Shown in pieces: positions 53,767 through 61,070 of a stretch of 64,000 nucleotides of DNA (within the stretch, counting starts at the first letter, position 1; each line of letters begins with the position of its first letter). Origin of the DNA: DATNBU01 sp964476185 (GTDB lineage: Bacteria > Desulfobacterota > Binatia > UBA1149 > CAITLU01); the NCBI GenBank assembly GCA_964476185.1, contig CAYYZO010000009.1:14929-78928 (forward strand). Direction: 5' to 3'. Under the pieces are notes generated by a model that saw only the letters and a program-made list of their open reading frames with translations, searched no databases and was not told the DNA's origin. The position numbers were made by a program, and so were the translations under genes.

Positions 53767-54177
53767 ATGGGTCGACAACTGAAGTTTCTCGCCGGAATCG
53801 GAATCATCCTCGGGACGGTCGGCTTTCTCGTCTGGACCGCCGTCGACCAGACCAAGATGTACATGATCACGGTCCCGGAGTTCCTCGCCGCCGGCGAGGC
53901 CTACGCCGACTCGACGGTGCGCATCGCCGGGAAAGTCGCCCCCGGTTCGATGAACTGGAACGCGGACACGCGCGAACTCGAGTTCACGGTCGTGGACATG
54001 GGCGGAGCGCCCGGGGAGCTGCGGGTGCACTACGCCGGGCTCCTGCCCGACATGTTCGCCGAAGGCCGTGACGTGGTGGTCGAGGGACCCTACACGCGCG
54101 CGGACCCGTTCGAGGCCCGTTCGGTGCTGACGTCCTGCCCGTCGAAGTACCAGGCCGACCAAGAGAAAAAATCGTGA
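53767..54177 (+). CDS. ccmE: Cytochrome c maturation heme chaperone CcmE, Cys-type
   Basis: 136 residues: one N-terminal membrane helix (FLAGIGIILGTVGFLVWTA) and the periplasmic OB-fold (MYMITVPEFLAAGEAYADSTVRIAGKV, ELEFTVVDMGG, VHYAGLLPDMFAEGRDVVVEG). The heme-attachment site, normally H-x3-Y, is here C124-P-S-K-Y128, so the His is replaced by Cys. Cys-type CcmE is known from some deltaproteobacteria and archaea, typically together with loss of CcmH. Here CcmH is present two genes downstream. CcmE carries heme from CcmC to CcmF. It overlaps ccmF (GTGA). Confidence 0.93.
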   Translation: MGRQLKFLAGIGIILGTVGFLVWTAVDQTKMYMITVPEFLAAGEAYADSTVRIAGKVAPGSMNWNADTRELEFTVVDMGGAPGELRVHYAGLLPDMFAEGRDVVVEGPYTRADPFEARSVLTSCPSKYQADQEKKS

Positions 54178-56165
54178 TCGAGCTCGGCAATTTCGCGCTC
54201 TATCTGGCGCTGGCGACCTGCCTGTACGCCGTCCTCACCTCCGTGTACGGCGCCCAGCGCTCCCGTCGCGACTTCATCGCCAGCGCGGAGCACGCCGCCT
54301 ACGCGACCTGGGGACTGGTCGTCATCGCCACCACCGTCCTCCTGCACGCGCTGCTGACGAACGACTTCCGGCTCAAGTACGTCGCCGAGTACAGCAGCAC
54401 GACGCTGCCGCTGAAGTACAAGATCACGTCGCTGTGGGGCGGCATGGAAGGATCCCTGCTGTTCTGGGCGCTGATCCTGACGACGTTCATCGCGATCGCG
54501 ATGTTCCAGAACCGCGCGCGAAACCGCGCGCTGATGCCGTACGTGACGGCCACCTCCTGCACCGTGGCCGCGTTCTTCCTGTCGCTGCTGGTGTTCCTCA
54601 CCCCGCCGTTCGCATTGCTGCCGTACGTTCCGGCCGAGGGCACCGACCTCAACCCGCTCCTGCAGAACTACTGGATGCAGATCCACCCGCCGGCCCTGTA
54701 CCTCGGGTACGTGAGCTGGACGATCCCCTTCGGCTTCGCGATCGGCGCGCTGGCGACCGGGCGCGTCGACGACCTGTGGATACGCACCTCGCGGCGCTGG
54801 TGCCTGATGGCGTGGTTCTTCCTGTCGCTCGGCAACCTGTTCGGCGCGCGCTGGGCCTATGAGGTGCTGGGCTGGGGAGGCTATTGGGCCTGGGATCCGG
54901 TCGAGAACGCGGCCTTCATGCCGTGGCTGACCGGCACCGCGTACCTGCACTCCGTCATGATCCAGGAGCGCAAGGACATGCTGAAGGTCTGGAACATGAC
55001 CCTCATCATCATGACCTTCGCGCTGACGATCTTCGGGACCTTCCTGACGCGCTCGGGCGTGATCTCGTCCGTCCATTCCTTCACACAGTCCGGGCTCGGA
55101 CCCTACTTCATGGTGTTCCTCGGGTTCGTCGTCGCGGGATCCGCCGGGCTCCTCGTCTGGCGACTCGACGAACTGCGGCCGCGTCACAAGCTCGACAGCC
55201 TGCTCTCGCGCGAGTCGGCGTTCCTGTTCAACAACCTGCTGCTGGTCGGCATCGCGTTCGCGACGCTGTGGGGCACGATCTTCCCCGTGCTGTCCGAGGC
55301 TGTCCGCGGCGTGAAGATCACCGTCGGCCCGCCGTTCTTCAATCGCGTGAACGCGCCGCTCGGAATCGCGCTGCTGCTGCTGATGGGCATCGGTCCGCTC
55401 ATCGCGTGGCGCCGCTCGACGCTGAAGAACCTCGTCGAAACGTTCCTCGCTCCGGCGCTGTTCGGCGTCGGCGCCGGAGTCGCCGGGTTCTTCGCCGGAA
55501 TGCGGTCGATGTCGGCGCTGCTCGTGGTCTCGTTCTCGGCGTTCGTGCTCTACACGGTCGTGGCGGAGTTCCACAGCGGCGCGCGCGCCCGCAAGAGCAT
55601 GGTCGGCGAGAGCTACGGCCAGGCCCTCCTCGGCCTGCTGCGCAAGAACCAGCGCCGTTACGGCGGCTATGTCATCCACGTCGGCATCGTCTTCATGTTC
55701 CTCGGCGTCACGATGTCCTCGGTCTACCGCGTCGAGGAGATGCACACGGTCGCGAAGGGCGAGGAGTTCGAGATCGGCGACTACCGCCTGCGCTACGAGG
55801 ACTCGCAGAGCCTCGACGACGAGCACGTCTCGCGGCTGGTCGCCACGCTTCGTGTGTTCGAGAACGGGCAGGAAATCACGCTGCTGCACCCGGAGAAGCG
55901 CTTCTACAAGCGCCCCGAGCAGCCCGCGACCGAAGTCGCGTTCCGCTCGACGATGCGCGACGACCTCTACGTGATCCTCGGCAGCATGGACAAGGAAGGC
56001 AAGGCGACCTTCCAGGGCTACGTGAATCCTCTGGTCTGGTGGCTCTGGTTCGGCGGGATCGTGCTCGTGCTCGGCACCGCCGTCGCCGTATTCCCCACTC
56101 GACGCGCCGTCGAGCGGGAACGGGCGAGGGAAACCGCCGCCGCCGCCCGCGAGCAGGCCGGCTGA
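54174..56165 (+). CDS. ccmF: Cytochrome c heme lyase subunit CcmF
   Basis: 663 residues from GTG 54174, with 13-15 membrane segments. The family's tryptophan-rich heme-handling motif is intact (GWGGYWAWDPVENAAFMPW), as are the early HALLTNDFRLKYVAEYSS and the WGGMEGSLLFW segment. Later, the periplasmic soluble loop (GDYRLRYEDSQSLDDEHVSRLVATL) and the C-terminal VNPLVWWLWFGG appear. CcmF transfers heme onto apocytochrome c together with CcmH. It overlaps ccmE by 4 bases and ccmH by 1. Confidence 0.96.
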   Translation: MIELGNFALYLALATCLYAVLTSVYGAQRSRRDFIASAEHAAYATWGLVVIATTVLLHALLTNDFRLKYVAEYSSTTLPLKYKITSLWGGMEGSLLFWALILTTFIAIAMFQNRARNRALMPYVTATSCTVAAFFLSLLVFLTPPFALLPYVPAEGTDLNPLLQNYWMQIHPPALYLGYVSWTIPFGFAIGALATGRVDDLWIRTSRRWCLMAWFFLSLGNLFGARWAYEVLGWGGYWAWDPVENAAFMPWLTGTAYLHSVMIQERKDMLKVWNMTLIIMTFALTIFGTFLTRSGVISSVHSFTQSGLGPYFMVFLGFVVAGSAGLLVWRLDELRPRHKLDSLLSRESAFLFNNLLLVGIAFATLWGTIFPVLSEAVRGVKITVGPPFFNRVNAPLGIALLLLMGIGPLIAWRRSTLKNLVETFLAPALFGVGAGVAGFFAGMRSMSALLVVSFSAFVLYTVVAEFHSGARARKSMVGESYGQALLGLLRKNQRRYGGYVIHVGIVFMFLGVTMSSVYRVEEMHTVAKGEEFEIGDYRLRYEDSQSLDDEHVSRLVATLRVFENGQEITLLHPEKRFYKRPEQPATEVAFRSTMRDDLYVILGSMDKEGKATFQGYVNPLVWWLWFGGIVLVLGTAVAVFPTRRAVERERARETAAAAREQAG

Positions 56166-56644
56166 TGCGCCTGGTCGCCGCCGTGGCGTTGTCGCTGGCG
56201 CTGCTGCTCCCCGGCGCGCCTCGCGCGCACGCCGAGGGGCCGATGAACCAGCGCGAGATCGAGGAGGGCCTGACCTGCCAATGCGGCTGCGGCCTGACGG
56301 TTGCCTCCTGCAACCACCTCGAATGCGGTTTCGCGGTGCCGGTCCGCAAGGAGATCGCGGAGGCGCTCGCGCGCGGAGAGACCGGTGAACGGATCCTCGA
56401 AGGCTACAAGCAGGAGTATGGCGAGAAGGTCCTGTCCTCGCCGGCCGCCGAAGGCTTCAACGCGCTCGCGTGGATAGCGCCCTACGCGGCGATCGTCGTC
56501 GCCGGAGTGCTCATGTTCGCCTTCTTCCGTCGCCGGGCCGGCCGCGCCGGGGCTCCGGCTCCGGCTTCGCCGGTCGGGAACCCGCCGCCGGACGACGAAC
56601 GCATCGCCCGCCTGCAGCGGGAAGTGGAGGACCTCGAACGATGA
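56165..56644 (+). CDS. ccmH: Cytochrome c maturation protein CcmH (CcmH/NrfF type)
   Basis: 159 residues: signal peptide, then the Cys motif LTCQCGCGLTVASCNHLECGFAV (Cys38, 40, 42, 49, 54), one membrane helix (WIAPYAAIVVAGVLMFAFF) and a charged tail. The classic LRCxxCxC-type core is extended by two further cysteines, a variant seen in deltaproteobacterial CcmH/NrfF proteins. CcmH reduces the apocytochrome cysteines before heme attachment. No CcmG thioredoxin gene lies between ccmF and ccmH where it often does. Confidence 0.9.
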   Translation: MRLVAAVALSLALLLPGAPRAHAEGPMNQREIEEGLTCQCGCGLTVASCNHLECGFAVPVRKEIAEALARGETGERILEGYKQEYGEKVLSSPAAEGFNALAWIAPYAAIVVAGVLMFAFFRRRAGRAGAPAPASPVGNPPPDDERIARLQREVEDLER

Positions 56645-57042
56645 TCGTCGCCCTGACCGCCGTGATCGCCCTCCTGGTGACCGCCTGGGTGACGTCGCCG
56701 CTGTTCCGCCGTGCGGAGGCGGTCGCGACCGAGACGGGCCCGAGGGGCAACGAGCTCTGGCGGCGCGAGAAGGCGGTGGCCGTCCTCGCCATCTCGGAAG
56801 CGGACTTCGACCGCGCGACCGGCAAGCTCAGCGACGAGGATTACCGGGTCCTGCGGTCCGACTACGAGGGCCGCGCCCTGCACGCCATGGACGAGATCGA
56901 GAAGCTCGCCCCCGGCCCGGCCCCGGACGCTGCCCCGGACGACCGCGGGAAGCTCGCGCTTTTCTGTGGCGCTTGCGGTTCTCCGTTCGCGGTTCCCGAC
57001 GCGTTCTGCGGGGCCTGCGGGCGGGTTCGCGGCGGGCTCTGA
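56641..57042 (+). CDS. CcmI-like membrane protein with zinc-ribbon tail
   Basis: 133 residues, overlapping ccmH by ATGA. One N-terminal membrane helix (IVALTAVIALLVTAWVTSPLF), a soluble helical part with FDRATGKLSDEDYRVLRSDYEGRALHAMDEIEKL (the KLS-x-DY pattern seen in CcmI N-terminal regions), and a C-terminal pair of CxxC knuckles (FCGACGSPFAVPDAFCGACGRV). CcmI-type proteins present apocytochrome to CcmFH. The TPR part of long CcmI is missing and replaced by the zinc-ribbon. Confidence 0.75.
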   Translation: MIVALTAVIALLVTAWVTSPLFRRAEAVATETGPRGNELWRREKAVAVLAISEADFDRATGKLSDEDYRVLRSDYEGRALHAMDEIEKLAPGPAPDAAPDDRGKLALFCGACGSPFAVPDAFCGACGRVRGGL

Positions 57043-57149
57043 GCCCGCCTGCGCACTTACCGGCGAACGAGCGCGCACGTTCACTCCTTCGGTTCGGCCC
57101 GCATGGCAATGCGCCGACCCGTCTTGTAGCGTCCGCGCGCGGAGGGACC

Positions 57150-58520
57150 GTGTCAGCCAACCCCAAGTCCACCTCGCTTCCCGTCCACAGCATCGATGAG
57201 CTCGAGGCCACGTTCCACGACGGCTCGAAACCGCGCGACGCGTGGAAGATCGGGGTCGAGCACGAGAAGCCCGTCGTCGATGCCTCGACCGGCGAGTCGG
57301 TCCCGTACGGCGGGGAGCGCGGCATCGGTCGCCTCCTTCAGGAGATGCACGAGCGGTTTCCGGACTGGAGGCCCGTCCTGGAGAACGAGCAGGTGATCGC
57401 ACTCGAGGACGGCCGCTCCTCGATCACCCTCGAGCCGGGCGGGCAGCTCGAGATGTCCGGACAGCAGTGCGACTCCCTGCACTGCGCCGAGGAGGAGCTT
57501 CGGCGCCACGTGCGCGAGCTCCTCGAAGTGGGCGAGGCGCTCGGGCTGCGTTTCCTGGGCCTCGGCATCGCACCGAAGACGCCTCTCGAGCGGATTCCGT
57601 GGATGCCCAAGCAGCGCTACCGGATCATGCACGACATCATGGGCCGTACCGGTCGGCTCGGCCGGCGCATGATGGCCCAGACCGCCACCGTCCAATGCAA
57701 CTTCGACTACTCGGACGAGCGCGATGCTCTGCGCAAGATGCGGGTGTCGCTCGCGCTCGGCCCCGTCCTCGTCGCGATGGCCGCGAATTCCCCGATCGTC
57801 GACGGTGCTCCGACGGGGTTCCAGAGTTTCCGTGCCCACATCTGGACCGACACCGACCCGGCCCGGTGCGGGTGGCTGCCCTTCGTATTCGAAACCGACT
57901 CGTTGTTTCGCGCGTACACCGAATACGCGCTCGACGTCCCGATGTACTTCCTGTGGCGCGACGGCGCCTATCGCGAGGTCGGTGGCATGACGTTCCGCAC
58001 CTACCTGCGGGACGGCCACCAAGGCGAGCGCGCCACGCTTTTCGACTGGCAGCTGCACCTGACCACGTTGTTCCCCGAGGTTCGGCTGAAGAGCTACATC
58101 GAGGTGCGTTCCGCAGACAGTCAGCCCGTTGAACTGATGCTCGGCACGCCGGCCGTCATGAAGGGCATCTTCTACGACGACGACGCCCTCTCGGCCGCCC
58201 AGGACGTGGTGAAATCGTGGAGCGCCTCGACGATTCCGGAACTCCACGAGCAAGCGGCCCGCAACGGGCTCGCCGGCAAGGTCGGTCGCATGACATTCGC
58301 CGACTACGCCGGGGAGATCGTCGCGATCGCTCGCGTCGGCCTCTCACGGCAGGCGTTGCGCAACCCGGCCGGCGAGGACGAAACGATCCATCTCGACCGG
58401 CTCGAGGAGAACGTGCGCGCGGGACGAAACCCGGCGGTCGGATTGATCGAGCAGTGGGAAGGCTCGTGGAACCGCAACGTCGCGAACCTGGTCTCCGCGA
58501 CCGCTTACCGAATGCCATGA
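57150..58520 (+). CDS. gshA: Glutamate-cysteine ligase (plant/EgtA-type)
   Basis: 456 residues from GTG 57150. It has the GCS2-type core: IGVEHEKPVVD, the ALEDGRSSITLEPGGQLEMSGQ block and LGLGIAPKTPLERIPWMPKQRYRIM, TATVQCNFDYSDERDALRKMRV, and ADSQPVELMLGTPAVMKGIFYD. The family includes plant-type GshA and EgtA. It makes gamma-glutamylcysteine for glutathione or ergothioneine. gloB at 40.6 kb favours glutathione. A weakly promoter-like region of 107 bases separates it from the Ccm operon. Confidence 0.9.
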   Translation: MSANPKSTSLPVHSIDELEATFHDGSKPRDAWKIGVEHEKPVVDASTGESVPYGGERGIGRLLQEMHERFPDWRPVLENEQVIALEDGRSSITLEPGGQLEMSGQQCDSLHCAEEELRRHVRELLEVGEALGLRFLGLGIAPKTPLERIPWMPKQRYRIMHDIMGRTGRLGRRMMAQTATVQCNFDYSDERDALRKMRVSLALGPVLVAMAANSPIVDGAPTGFQSFRAHIWTDTDPARCGWLPFVFETDSLFRAYTEYALDVPMYFLWRDGAYREVGGMTFRTYLRDGHQGERATLFDWQLHLTTLFPEVRLKSYIEVRSADSQPVELMLGTPAVMKGIFYDDDALSAAQDVVKSWSASTIPELHEQAARNGLAGKVGRMTFADYAGEIVAIARVGLSRQALRNPAGEDETIHLDRLEENVRAGRNPAVGLIEQWEGSWNRNVANLVSATAYRMP

Positions 58521-58559
58521 CCGCTTGACCTTCGTGTTTCTTTCGCCTATCCTCTGGGC

Positions 58560-59363
58560 ATGATCGGAACGGAGGAACGCCAACCTCTAGCAGGCTTCCG
58601 GCCTCCCGGTGCCTCGACGGACCGACCCGCTGCCGATCCTGCCCCGACCCTCGCACCGGCTCCCGAGGGCTTGTCGGCCCGGCGCGTCGAGCGCTGGCTC
58701 GACCTGCCTCCGGGAGCGTGGCAGCGCCGTCGACTGTTCGCTCTTCGGATCAGGGGCGAGGCTTTCTCGTTCCTCGGCGTACGAGCCGGGGATCTCGTCA
58801 TCGTCGAACCCGGCGCTCGCGAGCAGCCGGGCCACATCGTCGTGACCCGTGGTACGCGCGGGCAATCCCTTCGCAGGATCCCCCCGGCGGCCCCTTGGGA
58901 TCATCGACTGCCGACCGTACTCGAGTTGCCGCTCCGGGAGCGCGACCACACGCACGAGATGCGCGTGGTCGGCTCCGTCATCGGACTGCTCCGACCAACG
59001 GGGACGGGAGCATTGCGCCCGGTGCCTCTCGGCGCTTCCGCGCGTTCGCGGCCTCGGCCTCCACGTTGCCGGACAATCGAGCAACCGATCCCGGCGAGCC
59101 GACCAACCCAGCCGTTCCAGCCTGCTTCCGTCGAACGCCTCCTGGAAGCTCGGAACCTTTGGCACAACTGGCTCGAGCACGCGCGGGCCTTCGGGGGGCC
59201 CCAGGTGACGCCCGACCGGCTCGCGCGGTGGGACCGCCTCGAAGCATCCCTGACCACGCTCTGCGATTGCCTCGAGCATACGCACAGCGCGGGCCTCCGG
59301 GCCGCACTCGCGGCCGAGGCTTCGGCCGTCGTCGCCGCCGTCAACGCCGAGATGGGTGGATAG
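58560..59363 (+). CDS. S24/LexA-fold protein lacking catalytic residues
   Basis: 267 residues. The segment FALRIRGEAFSFLGVRAGDLVIVEPGAREQPGHIVVTRG, followed by LRRI, aligns by eye with the LexA/UmuD S24 peptidase fold. At the position of the catalytic Ser (GxS in LexA) there is Ala68, and the catalytic Lys position is Arg105. The protein should therefore be unable to self-cleave. The N-terminus is Pro/Ala-rich; the C-terminus (about 195-267) is helical with cysteines (LTTLCDCLEHT). No helix-turn-helix is evident to me. Possibly a signal-binding or adaptor protein; it could be a decayed repressor. The gene starts 39 bases after gshA. Confidence 0.6.
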   Translation: MIGTEERQPLAGFRPPGASTDRPAADPAPTLAPAPEGLSARRVERWLDLPPGAWQRRRLFALRIRGEAFSFLGVRAGDLVIVEPGAREQPGHIVVTRGTRGQSLRRIPPAAPWDHRLPTVLELPLRERDHTHEMRVVGSVIGLLRPTGTGALRPVPLGASARSRPRPPRCRTIEQPIPASRPTQPFQPASVERLLEARNLWHNWLEHARAFGGPQVTPDRLARWDRLEASLTTLCDCLEHTHSAGLRAALAAEASAVVAAVNAEMGG

Positions 59364-59365
59364 GC

Positions 59366-59401
59366 CAACTCTCTATTTTTCCGTTAGGATTTGTAGAGTT
59401 G
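59366..59401 (+). promoter_or_regulatory. Spaced inverted repeat in AT-rich gap
   Basis: CAACTCT (59366-59372) and AGAGTTG (59395-59401) are perfect 7-bp arms 22 bases apart, with a T-rich core (CTATTTTTCC). They begin 2 bases after the S24-like gene in an unusually AT-rich 228-base gap. This may be a stem-loop terminator-like structure or an operator for the next gene. Confidence 0.35.
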
Positions 59402-59502
59402 AGAATTGCCGCACCTGCTGCGAGCGCCGATTTTCGCCCCCATTCGCCTCAAGTATTAGCGGTCTTAAATATCCCACCGACCATATTTCATGCGCCTGAA
59501 TC

Positions 59503-59531
59503 TTCCATCGCCTCTCGACGGTGTGTTATAT
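59503..59531 (+). promoter_or_regulatory. Weak sigma-70-like promoter before the 139-residue gene
   Basis: TTCCAT (59503-59508) and TTATAT (59526-59531) are spaced by 17 bases and lie 60 bases before ATG 59592. The -35 match is poor, but the surrounding AT-rich gap supports promoter activity. Confidence 0.3.
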
Positions 59532-59591
59532 GACGCTCCGCATCAGGTACTGAGGACCTGAATGCTTTGTCGAGAGAAACGCGAGGACACA

Positions 59592-60011
59592 ATGGCGGAC
59601 CGATTTGTGAATCTTTTCGAGCCGGACACTTTGCTGCCGGCACAATACTTCGCTGCGTTTGCCCGAGAAGGCGGACTGGTTCGTGAGCGTCGCTTGATGC
59701 TCGCGGTGCTTCAGGATGCCGTCGAGTGTTACCAGAAGTACGCCCTGGCGCGTGACCCGCGCGGCCGGCTTCTGTTCGAGGATGCCCAGCAGTGGATTGA
59801 ATCGGGCGAGCGGGAATGGGCGTTCGCTTACGAGAACATCTGCGAGGTGCTGAGCCTCAACGCCGAATACATTCGGCGCGGGCTTTCGAAGTGGCGCCAG
59901 CAGCGCGGCCCCGTGCGCCGCTCCGCCGCGAAGATCGTTCCGCTCGCCGAGCGTCGTGCTCTCGGCGAACTGATCGAACTCGGCGAGCAGGAGTTGCAGC
60001 AGGCTTCCTGA
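59592..60011 (+). CDS. Conserved small protein of unknown function
   Basis: 139 residues from ATG 59592. It has the run LLPAQYFAAF, EGGLVRERRLMLAVLQDAVECYQKYALARDPRGRLLFEDAQQWIE, FAYENICEVLSLNAEYIRRGLSKW, then a basic tail. I recognise this pattern as a small family common in deltaproteobacteria-like genomes with no known function. ENICEVL-x2-N-x-EYIRRGL has the feel of a helix-turn-helix DNA-binding helix pair, which would make it a regulator; this is inference. An AT-rich gap and a possible promoter precede it. Confidence 0.7.
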   Translation: MADRFVNLFEPDTLLPAQYFAAFAREGGLVRERRLMLAVLQDAVECYQKYALARDPRGRLLFEDAQQWIESGEREWAFAYENICEVLSLNAEYIRRGLSKWRQQRGPVRRSAAKIVPLAERRALGELIELGEQELQQAS

Positions 60012-60039
60012 TTCCCCGGCGGAATCACCGTTCATCACG

Positions 60040-60073
60040 AGAAGGCTCGGCTCCGCAAGGGGTCGGGCCTTCT
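60040..60073. terminator. Stem-loop between convergent genes
   Basis: A 15-bp stem with three G-U pairs, AGAAGGCTCGGCTCC (60040-60054) and GGGGTCGGGCCTTCT (60059-60073), is capped by a GCAA tetraloop (a stable GNRA type). It lies between the converging small-protein and L,D-transpeptidase genes. No T-run follows, so it may rather block read-through or stabilise 3' ends. Confidence 0.55.
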
Positions 60074-60107
60074 GCGCTTCAGGCTCCGGGCAAGTCTTTG
60101 CTTGGGG

Positions 60108-61070
60108 TCAATTCGTCGAAACCGTCGCGCCATCGATCCAGCTGACGTCCGTCGGGACTCCGGTCCTCGCCTCGACGGCGGCTTCGAGTCGCGACGGATC
60201 CACTTCGTCGGCCCATCCGCGTCGGCGCAGGATCTCGATCGCCGCATTGTAGAGTGCCGGCACGAATCCATAGATGTCCTCGTGCACCTCGACGAGCACG
60301 CGGCCGGCGTGCCTTCCGACCTTCACGGGCTCGTAAACGAACGCCCCCGGGGTGCCGACCTCGACCAGTGGAAACAGCGTCGCGATGTCCTCGTTGTACA
60401 GCCGCAGGCACCCATGACTCACGAGCATGCCGACGCCCCATTCCTTGTTGCTCCCGTGGATCCCATAGGCCGGCAGCGTCAACTCCAGGCGATACCGGCC
60501 AAGCGGGTTCTCGGGATGTCCGCCGGGAATCGAGTGCTCGCTCGACCCATCCTCCTCGATGCGCTCCCTGCGAATCGTTTCCGGAATGTTCCAGGTCGGA
60601 TTGACGGTCTTGCCTCGAACGCGGAACGTGCCCTGCGGGGTTTTCCAGTCCTCGCGCCCGAGGCCGACGGGCGCGGTCATCACACGACGTCCTCCGTCCC
60701 GGAAGTAGTAGAGCCGCATCTCCGGGATGTTCAGGATGATGCCGTTTCGCGGGGCGTCGGGAAGCAGCCAGCGGGTCGGGATGACCAGCGGTTCGTCGAC
60801 CTTCGGGATCCACGGATCCGAGTTGCGGTTGGCCGCGATCATTTCGTTGTAGCCGAGGTCGTGCCGCCAGCCGAGCTCGAGGAAGGTCTCCCCCTTGGCC
60901 GGCAGGACCGACCGGGCGCTGCCGATCAGCCAGTCGTTCTCGCTGCGGAGCGAGTACACGGGCAGATCGCGGGGTTTCGCCTCCATGTACGGCGGAAGCT
61001 CCGCAGCCGCAGCCCGTGCGATCCCGAGGATTGCCGTCGCCGAGGCGAGGAAGAAACGCAGCCGGGTCAC
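60108..61070 (-). CDS. L,D-transpeptidase (YkuD domain)
   Basis: 320 residues from GTG 61070, overlapping the upstream stop (GTGA). A signal peptide (FFLASATAILGIARAAA) precedes a short N-terminal part and a YkuD catalytic domain. The active site is clear: IHGSN with His205, and SHGCLR with Ser218, His219, catalytic Cys221 and Arg223. It cross-links peptidoglycan at meso-diaminopimelate or attaches lipoprotein to it, in the periplasm. A LysM-like region may lie at 45-95. It is part of a leftward unit with the YyaL-type gene. Confidence 0.95.
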   Translation of the reverse strand: MTRLRFFLASATAILGIARAAAAELPPYMEAKPRDLPVYSLRSENDWLIGSARSVLPAKGETFLELGWRHDLGYNEMIAANRNSDPWIPKVDEPLVIPTRWLLPDAPRNGIILNIPEMRLYYFRDGGRRVMTAPVGLGREDWKTPQGTFRVRGKTVNPTWNIPETIRRERIEEDGSSEHSIPGGHPENPLGRYRLELTLPAYGIHGSNKEWGVGMLVSHGCLRLYNEDIATLFPLVEVGTPGAFVYEPVKVGRHAGRVLVEVHEDIYGFVPALYNAAIEILRRRGWADEVDPSRLEAAVEARTGVPTDVSWIDGATVSTN

